NCBI GenBank assembly: GCA_027443745.1
Contig: DAIAZB010000385.1
Coordinates: 1 to 6,797, forward strand
Direction of reading: 5' to 3'
Length of the DNA stretch: 6,797 nt
Source of the DNA: Thiomonas sp.
GTDB taxonomy: Bacteria; Pseudomonadota; Gammaproteobacteria; Burkholderiales; Burkholderiaceae
In this document: positions 1 to 6,636 of the stretch, piece after piece
Layout: each line of letters begins with the position of its first letter
How positions within the stretch are numbered: position 1 is the first letter of the stretch
Translations under genes and position numbers: made by a program
The notes under the pieces: model-generated
Database searches by the model: none
What the model was told of the DNA's origin: nothing
Seen by the model: the letters and a program-made list of their open reading frames with translations, nothing else

Positions 1-388
<388 letters not shown>

Positions 389-406
389 ACCCACCGCAAG
401 ATCGCC

Positions 407-435
407 GAAAAAGCCCGCCTCGCGCGGGCTTTTTC
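407..435 (+). terminator. Intrinsic terminator after gap
   Basis: A perfect 12-bp stem (407-418 GAAAAAGCCCGC with 424-435) encloses a 5-base loop CTCGC. The GC-rich stem core is followed by TTTTT at 430-434 on the + strand, 18 bases after the gap stop codon. The matching A-run on the other side means it could also stop transcription arriving on the minus strand. It insulates gap from the cco promoter. Confidence 0.93.
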
Positions 436-562
436 ATGCCTGCCGCCCACCCCGGCGCCCGCTGGCGGTGGGAACCGGAGCCGGCCGGCACCGTCCGTCG
501 TGGCGCCAGCCGCCCCCGGCCCGGATGGGAGGACCGCAGACAGGGACAAATTGCCGCAGACC

Positions 563-578
563 GCTGATCTGGATCAGC
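563..578. promoter_or_regulatory. FNR/Anr-type operator upstream of ccoN
   Basis: GCTGATCTGGATCAGC is a perfect 7+2+7 inverted repeat. Its core CTGAT-CTGG-ATCAG matches the FNR/Anr consensus TTGAT-N4-ATCAA at 4 of 5 bases in each half and keeps both TGA/TCA contacts. It is centred at 570.5, about 60 bases before the ccoN start. FNR-family control of cbb3 oxidase operons under low oxygen is well established in proteobacteria. The regulator itself is not in the window, and a Dnr- or Crp-type relative cannot be excluded by sequence alone. Confidence 0.85.
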
Positions 579-599
579 GCGGCGCACTCGCGTGCCCGG

Positions 600-605
600 G
601 ACAAT
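600..605 (+). promoter_or_regulatory. Probable -10 element of the ccoN promoter (class II FNR-dependent)
   Basis: GACAAT matches TATAAT at 4 of 6 bases, including the important A at position 2 and the final T. A start 7 bases after the hexamer would be the A at 612, which puts the centre of the upstream palindrome at exactly -41.5, the standard class II activator spacing. The bases where a -35 would lie (about 577-582, GCGCGG) do not resemble TTGACA, as expected for an activator-dependent promoter. The predicted leader is only 19 bases and contains the ccoN ribosome binding site. The start point is inferred. Confidence 0.65.
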
Positions 606-630
606 GCGCGCACCAGAACAGGGGACGTCC

Positions 631-2094
631 ATGCACAGCGCCGAGTACTACAACGACAAGGTCGTCCGCCAGTTCCTACTGGCCGCGGCGGTCTGGGGCA
701 TCGTCGGCATGTCGGTGGGCGTGTACATCGCCGCCGAGCTGATGTGGCCGGCGCTCAACTTCGACCTGCCCTGGATCACCTTCAGCCGGCTGCGCCCCGA
801 CCATACGTTCGGCGTGATCTTCGCCTTCGGCGGTTCCGCGCTGATGGGCACCTGCTACTACGTGGTGCAACGCACCGGCCACGCCCGGCTGGCCTTCGAC
901 CGGCTGGCCGGCTTCACGTTCTGGGGCTGGCAGACAATCTGCGTGCTGGCGATGGTGTCGATGCCGCTGGGCCTCACCACCAGCAAGGAATACGCCGAGC
1001 CGGAATGGTGGATCGCGCTGTTCACCGCGGTGGTGTGGGTGTGCTTCGGCGTGGTCTTCTTCGGCTCGCTGGCGCGCCGGCGCATCAAGCACATCTACGT
1101 GGCGAACTGGTACTACGGCGCGTTCATCATCGCGGTGGGGCTGCTGCACGTGGTCAACCACCTGTCGCTGCCGGTGTCGTGGACCAAGTCCTACCCGATC
1201 TATTCGGGCACGGTCGACGCGATGGTGGAGTGGTGGTACGGCCACAACGCGGTCGCGTTCTTCCTGACCGCCGGCTTCCTCGGGATGATGTACTACTTCG
1301 TGCCGCGCCAGGCGCAGCAGCCGCTGTGGAGTTACCGCTTCTCCATCGTCAATTTCTGGGCACTGATCTCGGTCTACATGTGGGCCGGCTCACACCACCT
1401 GATGTACACCGCGCTGCCCGACTGGGTGCAGTCGGTGGGCATGGCGTTCTCGCTGGTCCTGCTGATGCCGAGCTGGGGTTCGGCAGCGAACGGTCTGCTC
1501 ACCTTCAACGGTTCCTGGCACAAGGTGAAGAGCGACCCGGCGGTGAAGTTCATGGTGATGGCGCTGGTGTTCTACGCCGCCGCCACCTTCGAGGGATCGA
1601 TGATGGCGATCAAGACCGTCAACTCGCTCTCGCACTACACCGACTGGACCATCGCCCATGTGCACTCCGGCTCGCTGGGATGGGTGGCGATGATCACCAT
1701 CGGCTCGCTGTACGCGATGGCTCCGCGAGCGCTGGGTCGCCCGGCGATGCATTCGGTCCGCAGCATGAACCTGCACTTCTGGCTGCACATGGCCGGCACC
1801 CTGCTCTACGTCTGCGCGATGTGGGCCGCCGGCATCACCGAAGGCGAGATGTGGCGCGCCACCCTGCCCGACGGCTCGCTGAAGTACGGGTTCCTGGACA
1901 GCCTGATCGCCGTCAAGCCGATGTACTTGATCCGCTGGTTCGGCGGCGTGCTGATCGTCGCCGGCATGTGGGTGATGGCATGGAACCTGTGGCATACCGC
2001 CGCCGACGCCCGTGCCCGCCTCATCAAGCCGATCCCGGTGCCGATCCCCGAGCCGGAGCCGCACCAGGTCCCGGCCCCGCTGGCGGCTGCCTGA
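631..2094 (+). CDS. ccoN: Cytochrome cbb3 oxidase catalytic subunit I, CcoN/FixN
   Basis: CcoN is the 12-helix membrane subunit that carries low-spin haem b, high-spin haem b3 and CuB, reduces O2 to water and pumps protons. The 487-residue product is of normal length. Visible ligand motifs are RPDHT (H58, low-spin haem b), WWYGHNAV (H205, CuB), [10 protein letters not shown] (Y249 of the His-Tyr cross-link position; H255 and H256, CuB), the conserved glutamate E321 in TFEGSM, and IAHVHSG (H343 and H345, haems). All are present, so it should be active. The ATG at 631 is preferred because AGGGGA at 620-625 sits 5 bases upstream and because in-frame GTG 592 and ATG 604 lie before the predicted transcript start at 612. 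The C-terminus ends in a proline-rich tail (about residues 466-484). The stop codon overlaps an ATG (TGATG) that opens a frame through a tandem repeat before ccoO. Confidence 0.97.
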   Translation: MHSAEYYNDKVVRQFLLAAAVWGIVGMSVGVYIAAELMWPALNFDLPWITFSRLRPDHTFGVIFAFGGSALMGTCYYVVQRTGHARLAFDRLAGFTFWGWQTICVLAMVSMPLGLTTSKEYAEPEWWIALFTAVVWVCFGVVFFGSLARRRIKHIYVANWYYGAFIIAVGLLHVVNHLSLPVSWTKSYPIYSGTVDAMVEWWYGHNAVAFFLTAGFLGMMYYFVPRQAQQPLWSYRFSIVNFWALISVYMWAGSHHLMYTALPDWVQSVGMAFSLVLLMPSWGSAANGLLTFNGSWHKVKSDPAVKFMVMALVFYAAATFEGSMMAIKTVNSLSHYTDWTIAHVHSGSLGWVAMITIGSLYAMAPRALGRPAMHSVRSMNLHFWLHMAGTLLYVCAMWAAGITEGEMWRATLPDGSLKYGFLDSLIAVKPMYLIRWFGGVLIVAGMWVMAWNLWHTAADARARLIKPIPVPIPEPEPHQVPAPLAAA

Positions 2095-2187
2095 TGCGCT
2101 CTTCCGTGACCGCTGCGTTGACCGGGTTCCCGCTGCGGAAAGGCAACCCGATCCCGCCAGTCCAACCGCGGCCGTCCATGGCCGCAC
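2095..2187. repeat. Tandem intra-operon repeat, copy 1 (93 bp)
   Basis: First of two direct copies with a 105-bp period, beginning one base after the ccoN stop. It matches copy 2 at 86 of 93 positions by manual alignment, and the last 39 bases are identical. Near its 3' end lies the imperfect palindrome GCGGCC-GTCCAT-GGCCGC (2168-2185), able to form a 6-bp GC-only hairpin around an NcoI-like CCATGG. Copy 1 also has CGGGTT (2123-2128) that can pair with AACCCG (2145-2150). Such palindrome-containing units resemble the dispersed REP-like intergenic repeats of many gammaproteobacteria, but membership of a dispersed family is inference because only this window is visible. Confidence 0.9.
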
Positions 2188-2199
2188 GGGTTCACCTTC

Positions 2200-2292
2200 T
2201 GCGCTCGTCCGTGATCGCTGCTTCGACCGGGTTCCGGCTGCGGAAAGGCGACTCGATCCCGCCAGTCCAACCGCGGCCGTCCATGGCCGCAC
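2200..2292. repeat. Tandem intra-operon repeat, copy 2 (93 bp)
   Basis: Second direct copy, separated from copy 1 by 12 bases (2188-2199) and ending 21 bases before ccoO. The same GCGGCC-GTCCAT-GGCCGC palindrome is at 2273-2290. The 7 differences from copy 1 are all in the 5' part. The second hairpin seen in copy 1 is weakened here, because AACCCG has become GACTCG. Its position just before ccoO means the GC hairpin could influence mRNA processing or ribosome access at ccoO. Confidence 0.9.
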
Positions 2293-2313
2293 TCTTCAAG
2301 TAGAGCTGACCTC

Positions 2314-2967
2314 ATGGCCTACAGGCATTTCGAAGCGATCGAGAAGCACGCCGGGCTGCTCGGCGTGGGCATCGCGATCATGGTCTCGCTGGGCGGCCTG
2401 GCCGAGATCACCCCGCTGTTCGTCGAGGCGCATTCGCTCAAGGCACCGCCGAACGTGCATCCCTACGACCCGTTGCGGCTGGCCGGCCGCGACGTCTACG
2501 TGCGCGAGGGCTGCTACCTCTGCCACTCGCAGATGATCCGCGCGCTGCGCTTCGAGACCGAACGCTATGGCCACTATTCCACCGCCGAGGAATCGGTCTA
2601 CGACCGGCCGTTCCAGTGGGGCTCCAAGCGCACCGGTCCCGACCTCGCCCGCGTGGGCGGCAAGTATTCCGACGACTGGCAGCGCATGCACCTGATGAAC
2701 CCGCGCAGCGTGGTGCCGCAATCCAACATGCCGGGCTACCCGTGGCTGGCCACGGCCAGCATCGACGGCGCTGATATCCAGGCGCGCATGCGTGTGCTGC
2801 GCAGGCTGGGTGACCCGTACAGCGACGCCGACATTGCCGCCGCCCCGGGGGCCGTCAAGGGCAAGACCGAGATGGACGCGCTGATCGCCTACCTGCAGGG
2901 CCTGGGCATCAAGAACGAGCCGACCGTCGCGGACGGGGTGCCGGCCAACGACGGAGGTGCGCCATGA
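2314..2967 (+). CDS. ccoO: Cytochrome cbb3 oxidase monohaem subunit II, CcoO/FixO
   Basis: CcoO is a membrane-anchored c-type cytochrome that passes electrons from CcoP to CcoN on the periplasmic side. The 217-residue product has one N-terminal membrane helix (about residues 14-36, uncleaved anchor), the haem c motif CYLCH (C67, C70, H71), and the distal methionine ligand M139 in SNMPGYPWL. The conserved [12 protein letters not shown] and SKRTGPDL stretches are intact. Length and layout are normal for the family. Unlike ccoQ, ccoP and ccoS, it has no clear Shine-Dalgarno sequence: only AGAG at 2302-2305, which overlaps the stop of the frame running through the upstream repeat. Its last bases overlap ccoQ (ATGA). 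Confidence 0.97.
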   Translation: MAYRHFEAIEKHAGLLGVGIAIMVSLGGLAEITPLFVEAHSLKAPPNVHPYDPLRLAGRDVYVREGCYLCHSQMIRALRFETERYGHYSTAEESVYDRPFQWGSKRTGPDLARVGGKYSDDWQRMHLMNPRSVVPQSNMPGYPWLATASIDGADIQARMRVLRRLGDPYSDADIAAAPGAVKGKTEMDALIAYLQGLGIKNEPTVADGVPANDGGAP

Positions 2968-3146
2968 GTCCGCTGTGGGGCCAACTGGCCGGCGTGATGA
3001 TCGTGCTGATGATGCTGAGCTTCATCGGCATCTGGGTCTGGGCCTGGCGCAAGTACCACAAGCCGGTGTTCGACCGGATGGCGCAGCTGCCAATGCAGGA
3101 GGACGACCTGTCCGCTGCCGGCGCCACCTTGGAGGAAACGCCATGA
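2964..3146 (+). CDS. ccoQ: Cytochrome cbb3 oxidase small subunit, CcoQ/FixQ
   Basis: CcoQ is the small single-pass subunit that stabilises the interaction of CcoP with the CcoNO core. The 60-residue product starts at ATG 2964 inside the ccoO stop (ATGA) with GGAGG at 2953-2957, 6 bases upstream. One membrane helix spans about residues 5-27 and ends in [14 protein letters not shown], a tryptophan- and lysine-rich boundary typical of FixQ, followed by a short acidic cytoplasmic tail. Identity rests on size, topology and its place between ccoO and ccoP more than on strict motifs, but that combination is characteristic. Confidence 0.92.
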   Translation: MSPLWGQLAGVMIVLMMLSFIGIWVWAWRKYHKPVFDRMAQLPMQEDDLSAAGATLEETP

Positions 3147-4054
3147 GCGCCGGCTGGTCGTTGTGGGTGATGTTCCTGGTGGTGCTGAACCTGGGCATCG
3201 CGTTCTTCCTGTATCTGTGGGGGCCGCGCGCGAAGATCCCCACCCGGCCCGACGGGACCAGCGGCCACGTCTGGGCGCATGGCGTGCTGCGCGAAGGCGT
3301 GCGCCGGCTGCCAACATGGTGGCTGGTGCTGTCTGGCGGGATGTTCGGCGTCGCCCTGATCTACCTGGTGCTGTATCCGGGCTTCGGCAGCCACAAGGGC
3401 TCGCTGGGTTGGACCTCGCATGGCGAACTGGCACGCGACCAGGCCAGCAACGCGGCGAGGCTGGAGCCTCTGATGCAGCGCTTCATGCTCTACACGCCCG
3501 AGCAGCTCGCCGGCGATCCCGCCGCGCGGCAACTGGGCCAGCGCCTGTTCGAGGACAACTGTGCGGCCTGCCACCAGCGCAGCGGCAAGGGCAACCAGCG
3601 GCTGGGCGCGCCCAACCTCACCGACGACGACTGGCTCTACGGCGGCACCGGCAAGGACATCGCCACCTCGATCCGCAACGGCCGCGCCGGCGTGATGCCG
3701 CCCTGGGCCAGCCTCGGCGAGCAGAACGTGAAGAACCTCGCGCAGTACGTCCTGAGCCTGTCCGGTTCGCCACACGACGCAAAGATGGCGGCCGCCGCCG
3801 AGCCGATTTTCAAGACGACCTGCGCGGCCTGCCATGGCCCCGGCGGCAAAGGCAACCAGGCGCTGGGCGCCCCCAACCTCACCGACCACATCTGGCTGCA
3901 TGGCGGCAGCCTGGCCGATATTGAGACCACCATCCACGACGGCCGCCAGGGCCACATGCCGAACTGGGACAGGCGCCTCGACGAGGGGCAGATCCACGTG
4001 CTGGCGGCCTACGTCTACCATCTGGCGCACCCCGATGTCGGCGCCAACGACTGA
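3143..4054 (+). CDS. ccoP: Cytochrome cbb3 oxidase dihaem subunit III, CcoP/FixP
   Basis: CcoP is the membrane-anchored dihaem cytochrome c that accepts electrons from the bc1 complex or soluble cytochromes and hands them to CcoO. The 303-residue product has two N-terminal membrane helices (about 5-26 and 58-78), as in the longer CcoP type, then two cytochrome c domains with CAACH at 140-144 and 227-231 and methionine ligands M185 (VMPPW) and M272 (HMPNW). The start at 3143 is set by the ATGA overlap with ccoQ and GGAGG at 3131-3135; an upstream extension of the frame to 2957 would only read ccoQ out of frame. The two haem domains are unusually alike even at DNA level (about 80% over 86 bases). 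Its 3' end overlaps the next gene by 20 bases. Confidence 0.97.
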   Translation: MSAGWSLWVMFLVVLNLGIAFFLYLWGPRAKIPTRPDGTSGHVWAHGVLREGVRRLPTWWLVLSGGMFGVALIYLVLYPGFGSHKGSLGWTSHGELARDQASNAARLEPLMQRFMLYTPEQLAGDPAARQLGQRLFEDNCAACHQRSGKGNQRLGAPNLTDDDWLYGGTGKDIATSIRNGRAGVMPPWASLGEQNVKNLAQYVLSLSGSPHDAKMAAAAEPIFKTTCAACHGPGGKGNQALGAPNLTDHIWLHGGSLADIETTIHDGRQGHMPNWDRRLDEGQIHVLAAYVYHLAHPDVGAND

Positions 4055-4241
4055 CCCCGGCGTACGTTGGTACCACCAGCCGGTGCTGTGGCTGGGCATC
4101 GCGGTCTTCGTGGTGTCGATGCTGGGCTGCGTGTGGATCATCGTGGCGAGCATGCGCAGCGCCGACGTCCCGCTGCAGACGGCGCACGCCGTGTTCGGCG
4201 TGCCTGCCAGCGCGCGCAGCAGCCATCCTGCTTCGCGATGA
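4035..4241 (+). CDS. Short FixH/CcoH-like single-pass membrane protein
   Basis: The product has 68 residues: a short N-terminus with WYHQPVLW (residues 12-19), one membrane helix (about 17-39), and a roughly 30-residue tail. The WY-x-QP-x-x-W motif before the helix and the place between ccoP and ccoI are those of FixH/CcoH, a membrane protein that helps assemble CcoN with the other subunits and works near the copper pump. Full-length FixH is usually about 150 residues or more with a periplasmic domain that is missing here. The frame has no sign of a frameshift, and its stop overlaps the ccoI ATG (ATGA), so it looks like a genuine short form and not debris. The start ATG at 4035 lies inside ccoP and has no clear ribosome binding site, so translation may depend on coupling to ccoP. 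The gene is likely real; the FixH assignment is moderate. Confidence 0.65.
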   Translation: MSAPTTDPGVRWYHQPVLWLGIAVFVVSMLGCVWIIVASMRSADVPLQTAHAVFGVPASARSSHPASR

Positions 4242-6457
4242 ACGCACAAGCCGTCTGGGACCATCCGCTGCTGCTGGCCCAGGTGCTGCGTCCCCGTCGT
4301 GACGGCCGCAGCGAGGCAGCGCTGCGGGTGGAGGCGCTGGGCGAGCCACGCCGCGCGCTGGCACTGGAACAGGCGATCCGCGCCCTGCCCGGCGTGCAGC
4401 GGGTGGCCATCCTGCCCGCGGCGCGGCGGTTGCGTGTGGTGTGGGACGGCCACAGGCTGCCGCTGGACGCGCTGCTCGAATGCTGTGCCGCGATGCACTG
4501 CCCGGCCCAGCCCGTGCCGCACGACGATACCGACGCGGCCCGCGCCGCCGAGCTGCACGACGCGCTGAAGCGCCTGCTGGTTGCCGGCATGTGCATGATG
4601 CAGGTGATGGCCTACGCCCTGGTGATCTACCTCGGCGCGGTGGATTTCGTGGACTTCACCACGCGTGGCCTGTTCCGCTGGCTCGGCTTCCTCACCGCGA
4701 TCCCGCTGGTGGCCTACTCCGCGCAGCCGTTCTTCGCCGGCGCCTGGCACGAGTTGCGCGAACGCCGCCTCGGCATCCACCTGCCGGTGGCGCTCGCGCT
4801 GGCGCTGGTGTTCCTCGCCAGCGCATTCGACACCGTGCGCAATGCGGGCGAGGTCTACTTCGACTCGGTGGGCATGTTCGTGTTCCTGCTGCTGGCCGCA
4901 CGCTACATGGAACTGCGTGCGCGCCATCGTGGCAACGCGCAGGCCGATGCAGTCATCGACGCCGCGCCCCTGCTGGCGCAGCGGATCCGCGCCGACGGCA
5001 CGCTGGAGACCGTGCCCGCGCTGGCGTTGCATGCGGATGATCGCGTGCACGTCGCCGAAGGCGCCGGCGTGCCTGCCGACGGCGTGCTGGAGTCGGAAGC
5101 CGCACGGCTGGACGAAACCCTGCTCAGCGGCGAATCGCATCCCGTGCTGCGTCGTCGCGGCGAGCCACTGGTGGCCGGCAGCGTCCTGCTGGACGGCCCG
5201 GTGGTCCTGCGCGTGGAACACAGTGGCGCCGCCACAACCGTCGCGCGCATCGGCGCGCTCGCCGCGCGGGCACGCGGGGCGCGCCGCTGCGACGCCGGCG
5301 GCGACCGCGACGCCACCCGCTTCGTGCTGCGCGTGCTGGCGCTCACCTCGCTCACCGCCATCGGCTGGCTGCTGGCTGATCCTGCCCGCGCTTTCGACGC
5401 CGCGCTCGCCGTACTGGTGGTGGCCTGCCCCTGCGCCTTCGCGCTGGCGGCCCCCGCCGCCCTCAGCCGGGGGCTTACCGCACTGGCACGCCACGGCGTG
5501 CTGGTAACCGACGCCGGCGCGCTCGCCCGTCTCGCACGGGTGGACACCGTGCTGTTCGACAAGACCGGTACGCTGGGCGTGCCGCGGCTCGAGCTGTCCG
5601 GCATCGAACCGCTGCGCGGCGATACGCGCGACGCGGTGCTCGCGTTGGCCGCCGCGCTGGCACGCCAAAGCTCGCATCCGCTGGCGCGTGCGCTGACCGA
5701 TGCGGCCGGGCAACCGGTGCCGTTCATGCAGGCCGGACACGTGCAGGCCGTGGCCGGCGCCGGCCTGCACGGCACGGTCGGCGGGCGCGGGCTGCGCCTG
5801 GGCCGCGCCGACTTTGCGCTGGATGGCGCGCCGTCCGGGCCGGACGACGCCGTGCTGCTGGCCGATGCCGATGGCGCCATCGCCCGCTTCCATCTCACCG
5901 AACATCCCCGCTACGACGCGCAGGCCACGCTGGACGCGTTGCGCAACGACGGCGTCATGCCCTGCGTCGCCAGCGGCGACGCGCCGGCACGCGTGGCCGC
6001 GCTGGCCGCGCAGCTCGGCATCGCCGACTGGCGCGCACGCCAGGCTCCCGCCGACAAGCTCGCGCGCCTGGGCGAACTGCGCAGCGAGGGCCGCGTGGTG
6101 CTCGCGGTGGGCGACGGCAGCAACGACGCGCCCGTGCTGGCCGGCGCAGACGTCTCCGCCGCACTGGCGGGCGGCACCGGCCTTGCGCAGGCGCAGGCCG
6201 ACCTGCTGCTGATGGCCGATCGCCTCGGCGGGCTGGTTCGCGCCCGTAGCGTCGCGCGCGACGTGCAGCGCCTCGTGGCGCAAGGTCGACGCTGGTCGTT
6301 GGCCTACAATCTAGCCGCGGTGCCGTTCGCCGCGTTCGGCTTGGTGCCGCCGTGGCTGGCTGGCATCGGCATGTCGCTCAGTTCGCTGGCCGTGGTACTG
6401 AACGCCTTGCGCGCGGGCCGCGATGGCAACGGAGCCCGCGAGGAGCTGCGCGCATGA
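4238..6457 (+). CDS. ccoI: Cbb3 oxidase-associated copper-transporting P1B-type ATPase, CcoI/FixI
   Basis: CcoI exports copper across the inner membrane for the CuB centre of CcoN. The 739-residue product has eight predicted helices (pairs near 110-163, 180-224, 362-410 and 684-724). Catalytic parts are complete: actuator SGES (297-300), CPC in helix 6 (397-399), phosphorylation motif DKTGT (441-445), the nucleotide-binding HP pair (480-481), GDGSND (625-630), YN in helix 7 (690-691) and MSLSS in helix 8 (712-716). The N-terminal ferredoxin-like fold is recognisable at about 29-70, but the metal-binding CxxC is absent: the loop reads EALGEPRRALALEQAI. The usual cysteine-rich segment before it is also missing. 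Cysteines occur instead at ECCAAMHC (81-88). The start at 4238 (ATGA overlap) is preferred; the frame upstream is only a shadow of the preceding gene. Its end overlaps ccoS. Confidence 0.95.
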   Translation: MNAQAVWDHPLLLAQVLRPRRDGRSEAALRVEALGEPRRALALEQAIRALPGVQRVAILPAARRLRVVWDGHRLPLDALLECCAAMHCPAQPVPHDDTDAARAAELHDALKRLLVAGMCMMQVMAYALVIYLGAVDFVDFTTRGLFRWLGFLTAIPLVAYSAQPFFAGAWHELRERRLGIHLPVALALALVFLASAFDTVRNAGEVYFDSVGMFVFLLLAARYMELRARHRGNAQADAVIDAAPLLAQRIRADGTLETVPALALHADDRVHVAEGAGVPADGVLESEAARLDETLLSGESHPVLRRRGEPLVAGSVLLDGPVVLRVEHSGAATTVARIGALAARARGARRCDAGGDRDATRFVLRVLALTSLTAIGWLLADPARAFDAALAVLVVACPCAFALAAPAALSRGLTALARHGVLVTDAGALARLARVDTVLFDKTGTLGVPRLELSGIEPLRGDTRDAVLALAAALARQSSHPLARALTDAAGQPVPFMQAGHVQAVAGAGLHGTVGGRGLRLGRADFALDGAPSGPDDAVLLADADGAIARFHLTEHPRYDAQATLDALRNDGVMPCVASGDAPARVAALAAQLGIADWRARQAPADKLARLGELRSEGRVVLAVGDGSNDAPVLAGADVSAALAGGTGLAQAQADLLLMADRLGGLVRARSVARDVQRLVAQGRRWSLAYNLAAVPFAAFGLVPPWLAGIGMSLSSLAVVLNALRAGRDGNGAREELRA

Positions 6458-6636
6458 ACATCCTGCTGGTGCTGATCCCGGTGACCGCGCTGGTGGTGAT
6501 CGTGGGCGTGGCACTGTTCTTCTGGGCGGTGAACCACCAGCAGTTCGACGACCTCGACTCGCCCGCCGTGCTGCCGCTGCTGGACGAAGCCGCACCGCAC
6601 GCCACCACGCACGACGACGAGACTCCCGCACCGTGA
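6454..6636 (+). CDS. ccoS: Cbb3 oxidase maturation protein CcoS
   Basis: CcoS is a small membrane protein needed for insertion of the redox cofactors (haem b, haem b3 and CuB) into CcoN. The 60-residue product begins at ATG 6454 in the ccoI stop (ATGA), with AGGAG at 6441-6445, 8 bases upstream. It has one helix (about 3-25) ending in the family signature FFWAVNHQQFDDLDSP (residues 22-37), then a low-complexity tail rich in Asp, His and Pro that is variable in the family. Position directly after ccoI is standard. It overlaps the next gene as GTGA. Confidence 0.93.
   Translation: MNILLVLIPVTALVVIVGVALFFWAVNHQQFDDLDSPAVLPLLDEAAPHATTHDDETPAP

Larger units (their letters stand above)
2094..2303 (+). 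other. Possible 69-codon frame spanning the tandem repeat, coupled to ccoN
   Basis: An ATG overlapping the ccoN stop (TGATG) opens a 69-codon frame that runs through both repeat copies and stops with TAG at 2301-2303, 10 bases before the ccoO ATG. Because the period is 105 bp (35 codons), the product would be two near-identical basic, proline-containing units; each holds the motif [13 protein letters not shown] recognise no domain, signal peptide or membrane segment. Between the copies 5 of 7 differences change the amino acid, which argues against selection on a protein. It may be translated passively by ribosomes reinitiating after ccoN, or not at all. I list it because the frame is intact and its position is exact, not because I think it is a proven gene. 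Confidence 0.2.

Noticed and set aside
436..562. Small gene in the gap-ccoN spacer
   Set aside because: The short frames here have no ribosome binding site and overlap the terminator or promoter; no RNA gene fold was recognised by eye.
592..630. Upstream ccoN starts at GTG 592 and ATG 604
   Set aside because: Neither has a ribosome binding site, and both precede the predicted transcript start at 612; ATG 631 has AGGGGA at good spacing and gives the usual N-terminus.
468..2093. Plus-strand frame running through the ccoN region in another phase
   Set aside because: It overlaps the real ccoN out of frame and encodes an Arg-rich shadow. Only its tail after 2094, through the repeat, deserves mention, and that is reported separately.
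2095..2292. CRISPR-like array
   Set aside because: Only two units are present, they are 93 bp with a 12-base separation, and no spacers of uniform length or cas genes are seen.
1806..2315. Minus-strand frames through the repeat
   Set aside because: They arise from the same GC-rich repeat, with no ribosome binding site, promoter or recognisable domain, and run into ccoN antisense.
2957..3142. N-terminal extension of ccoP to 2957
   Set aside because: The extra 62 codons read ccoQ out of frame and lack family features; GGAGG and the ATGA overlap fix the start at 3143.
2909..6283. Very long minus-strand open frame (over 1100 codons) opposite ccoP and ccoI
   Set aside because: It is a GC-skew shadow: it runs antisense to well-recognised genes with full motif sets, its predicted protein is low-complexity (Arg, Ala, Gly, His, Gln), and it resembles no family.
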